64,000 bases of DNA, from the NCBI RefSeq assembly GCF_003287875.1, contig NZ_QMKK01000027.1, positions 64,501 through 128,500 of the forward strand, written 5' to 3'. The translations under genes were made by a program, and so were the position numbers. Below are positions 61,734-64,000 of the stretch, piece after piece. The notes under the pieces were generated by a model, which was given only the letters and a program-made list of their open reading frames with translations, had not been told where the DNA came from and did not search any database. Source of the stretch: Martinezella tropici. Lineage in GTDB: Bacteria; Pseudomonadota; Alphaproteobacteria; Rhizobiales; Rhizobiaceae. Every line of letters starts with the position of its first letter. The first letter of the stretch is position 1.

Positions 61734-63263
61734 TCAATCTTCCCAGGAAACGTTGGTCAGCACGTTGGACGGGATCGGTTCGTTCTCCCAGAGACCCTTC
61801 AGCGTCTTGTCCCAGACGCCGAGCTTCGGCATGACGAACAGGAAGAGCGCCGGCACATCCTCGGCAAGAATGCTCTGCGCCTCGCCATAGAGCTTGTTCT
61901 GCTCGGCGGGATCGGTGGTGAGCTGAAGCTTCTTCATCAGCTCGTTGAAGACGGGATTCTTGTAGTTGAAGTAATAGGGATCGCGCGAATAGATATCGAT
62001 ATCGAGCGGCTCGGCATGCGCGACGATGGTCATGTCGTAGTTGCGGCCGCTGAAGACGTCCTGCACCCATTTGGCCGGGAATTCCGTCGGCTCGATATTC
62101 ATCGTCACGCCGATATCGGCAAACATGGCCTGCATCACCTGCGCGCTGCGCGGCGCATAGGCCATTTGCGGCGTCTTGATCGTGAAGGTAAAGCCGTTTG
62201 GGTAGCCGGCTTCTGCAAGCAGCGCCTTGGCTTTGGCAGTATCGTAGGGCAGCGTGCCGGTCAGGTCCTTGTAGCCGGGATCGTTCGGCGTGTAGTGGCT
62301 GCCGATCGCGGTGCCTAAGCCGGACCATGCGCCTTCGATGATCGTCTTGCGGTCGAGCGCCATCATCAGTGCCTGGCGCACGCGCTTGTCGTCGAACGGC
62401 TTGCGCGTGTTGTTCATGCCGGCCACGACCTTCAGCTCGGTATTGCCGATCTTGGTCGTCAGCCTGGCATCGCCCTCGAAGGAACTCATAAGCTCCGGCG
62501 CGGCGAATTCCGGAAAGGCATCGACATCGCCGGCCTTGAGTGCGGCGGCCTCCGCCTGCGGGTCGGCGATGAAGCGGAAGGTTGCCTTCTCAAGCTTCAC
62601 GTCGACAGACTTGTTCCAGTAGTCCGGGTTCTTGACGAGGTCGACATGGTCGCCCTTCGTCCAGGAGGAGAATTTGAACGGACCGGTGCCGACAGGTGAT
62701 GTCTTGTCGTTGGCCGTGGATTTCGGCCCGACCATGACGGAGCTCGGCCAGCCGAGCCAATAGAGCAGGCTGCCGGTCGGCGAGGACAGATGCAGCACCA
62801 GCGTTTCCGCATCCGGCGTGTCGATCGAGGCGATAGTTGCAAAGAAGCGCTTCTGCGGATTGACGGATTGGGCGCCGCGGGCGCGATCGAGCGTGAACTT
62901 GGCCGCGGTCGAATCGAAGACCTGGCCGTCATGGAATTTCACGCCGGTCTGCAGCTTGAACGTATAGGTGAGGCCATCGGGCGAAATCTCCCAGCTCTTG
63001 GCGAGCTGCGGCACAATCTTGCCGTTTTGGTCGATGGCAACCAGCCCTTCGAAGATATTCTGCCAGGTGACCTGACCGATCGCGACAGGCGCGGCGATCG
63101 TCGGATCGAGCCCTGTCGGCTCGACGCTCATGCCGAGATTGAGTGTCGTCTTCGCAGCCTCGGCCTGTGTCAGGCCCATCATCAGCAGGCCGGTAGAAAG
63201 TGCCGCGCCAAAGGCAAGCCGGCGCGCGACGACGCCCAGGCTCGGGCGTGAAAACTTGGTCAT
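61734..63263 (-). CDS. ABC importer, family 5 solute-binding protein
   Basis: Periplasmic binding protein of 509 residues. Start at 63263 after AAGGGA, giving signal peptide MTKFSRPSLGVVARRLAFGAALSTGLLMMGLTQAEAAKT. The SBP_bac_5 body has SWEISPDGLTYTFKLQTGVKFHDGQVFDSTAAKFTLDRARG and PVGTGPFKFSSWTKGDHVDLVKNPDYW. Substrate is probably a peptide or amide. First gene of the importer unit, transcribed toward the permeases and amidase; 87 bases separate it from the DppB-like gene. Confidence 0.92.
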   Translation of the reverse strand: MTKFSRPSLGVVARRLAFGAALSTGLLMMGLTQAEAAKTTLNLGMSVEPTGLDPTIAAPVAIGQVTWQNIFEGLVAIDQNGKIVPQLAKSWEISPDGLTYTFKLQTGVKFHDGQVFDSTAAKFTLDRARGAQSVNPQKRFFATIASIDTPDAETLVLHLSSPTGSLLYWLGWPSSVMVGPKSTANDKTSPVGTGPFKFSSWTKGDHVDLVKNPDYWNKSVDVKLEKATFRFIADPQAEAAALKAGDVDAFPEFAAPELMSSFEGDARLTTKIGNTELKVVAGMNNTRKPFDDKRVRQALMMALDRKTIIEGAWSGLGTAIGSHYTPNDPGYKDLTGTLPYDTAKAKALLAEAGYPNGFTFTIKTPQMAYAPRSAQVMQAMFADIGVTMNIEPTEFPAKWVQDVFSGRNYDMTIVAHAEPLDIDIYSRDPYYFNYKNPVFNELMKKLQLTTDPAEQNKLYGEAQSILAEDVPALFLFVMPKLGVWDKTLKGLWENEPIPSNVLTNVSWED

Positions 63264-63419
63264 GTCGGTTCCCTTGCTTTTTGCCCGCATGTCCGGCTTC
63301 CCTCCGGCCTGCGGTCTTTTTCAGGATAGTGTCATCTCATAGGCGCACACACAATTCCGAAAATGTGTGCTCGGTGTAGCCGAAACCGCTACACCGATTT
63401 ATCTTCTACAGTGTTGGGT

Positions 63420-64000
63420 TCAATCCTGCCTCCCCTTGGCGGAAAGTTGCTGGCGCATGAAGCGTTCGATGAAATCGAGCAATTTGCCGGCCGCAAACGA
63501 GAGCTGGCGATCGGGCGCGACACAGAGATCGACCGGCGTCCGCACCCCTTTGCCACCCGCAACGGGCCGTGCGACGAGCTGCCCCGCCTCGATCTCTCTT
63601 TGAACGGTGAGTGCCGGCAGCATGGTAATCGCCGCGCCGCGCAGCACCAGCTCCTTCTGCATTTCCAGCGAGCCTGTCTCAAAAACGGGATCGAGCCTCA
63701 GCCCCTCACGTTCGAACAGCGCGTCGAAGGCCTGCCTTGCGCCGAAGGAGCGATCGGGGACGGCAAGCGCGTGTGACGCGATTTCGTCTAGTGTGATCTC
63801 GCTGGCGGCAGCAAGCGGATGGGAGGAAGCGGCGATCACCTCATAGGTCAGTTCGGAACGCAGGCGCACCTTTGTGCCGGAAAGCGGCGGGGCAAACAGC
63901 GTCACCGCAATATCGGCCTCGGCATTGTTGACGGCTTCGATGGCGCCGCGAGCACTTGTGATGGTCACGTCGAATCGCAGCCGCGGATAGCGCAGGCTGA
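63420..64000 (-). CDS. LysR family regulator, C-terminal part (cut by window edge)
   Basis: The effector-binding domain of a LysR regulator, about 190 residues visible. It reads SLRYPRLRFDVTITSARGAIEAVNNAEADIAVTLFAPPLSGTKVR then AVPDRSFGARQAFDALFEREGLRLDPVFETGSLEMQKELVLRGAAITMLPALTVQREIEAGQLV, typical of LysR. The frame stays open to the window end, so the HTH lies beyond it. It is in the same direction as the importer genes, 156 bases upstream of the binding protein, and may regulate them. Confidence 0.88.
   Translation of the reverse strand, partial: SLRYPRLRFDVTITSARGAIEAVNNAEADIAVTLFAPPLSGTKVRLRSELTYEVIAASSHPLAAASEITLDEIASHALAVPDRSFGARQAFDALFEREGLRLDPVFETGSLEMQKELVLRGAAITMLPALTVQREIEAGQLVARPVAGGKGVRTPVDLCVAPDRQLSFAAGKLLDFIERFMRQQLSAKGRQD

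Overview
The window is a piece of an alphaproteobacterial chromosome, most likely Rhizobium or a close Rhizobiaceae relative. The basis is the high GC content with strong GC bias at third codon positions, several closely packed operons with ATGA/TGATG overlaps, rhizobial-type intergenic palindromes (RIME-like elements and AAAAGTG..GCGGTTTT repeats), and a gene set typical of rhizobia (yejABEF, pncB, a TIGR02281 aspartic protease, cpa/tad pilus genes). Species assignment is inference; there is no rRNA here.

1-15.2 kb, housekeeping and transport: the 5' part of glk, mgsA, the murein endopeptidase mepA, an isochorismatase-like hydrolase divergent from a TetR regulator with two visible operators, the complete yejABEF peptide importer, ghrA, pncB, a DUF1444 protein and a large MscS channel.

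15.2-27.8 kb, accessory metabolism built from regulator/target pairs. LacI faces an orphan 95-residue protein across three operators. An ene-reductase/SDR operon and an alpha/beta hydrolase follow. Then come LysR/TauE-type exporter, HxlR/MFS, XRE/NAD(P)-binding oxidoreductase and TetR/FAD monooxygenase. Nearly every divergent gap carries a clear symmetric or repeated DNA element. A tRNA-Ser(GGA) and a small membrane protein close the region.

28.9-40.5 kb, a coherent nucleoside uptake and salvage locus: a BMP-type binding protein, ATPase and two permeases bring nucleosides in; cdd, a purine-nucleoside phosphorylase, deoC and deoA break them down; the opposing deoB-add pair and upp complete pentose phosphate handling, adenosine deamination and uracil rescue.

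40.6-53.5 kb, a Flp/Tad pilus locus. Two TadE-like pseudopilins and a stand-alone CpaC-N-like protein point one way; pilA-cpaA-cpaB-cpaC-cpaD-cpaE-cpaF-tadB-tadC point the other. A LysE exporter and an opposing tadD follow. CtrA-type TTAACCAT half-sites flank an inverted repeat before cpaB.

53.6-64 kb: an M17 leucyl aminopeptidase; an intergenic region where a 99-bp MITE-like element is nested in a RIME-like palindrome; MarR plus an NlpC/P60 hydrolase; an EamA exporter opposite an Lrp regulator; and an amidase with two DppBC-type permeases, a family 5 binding protein and a truncated LysR regulator. This last importer has no ATPase gene in the window.

I did not find CRISPR arrays, prophage genes, full insertion sequences or a large novel multi-gene system. 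The most unusual signals are the nested mini-element near 55.1 kb, the LacI/orphan-protein module near 16.4 kb, and the CtrA-like inverted repeat near 43.7 kb.
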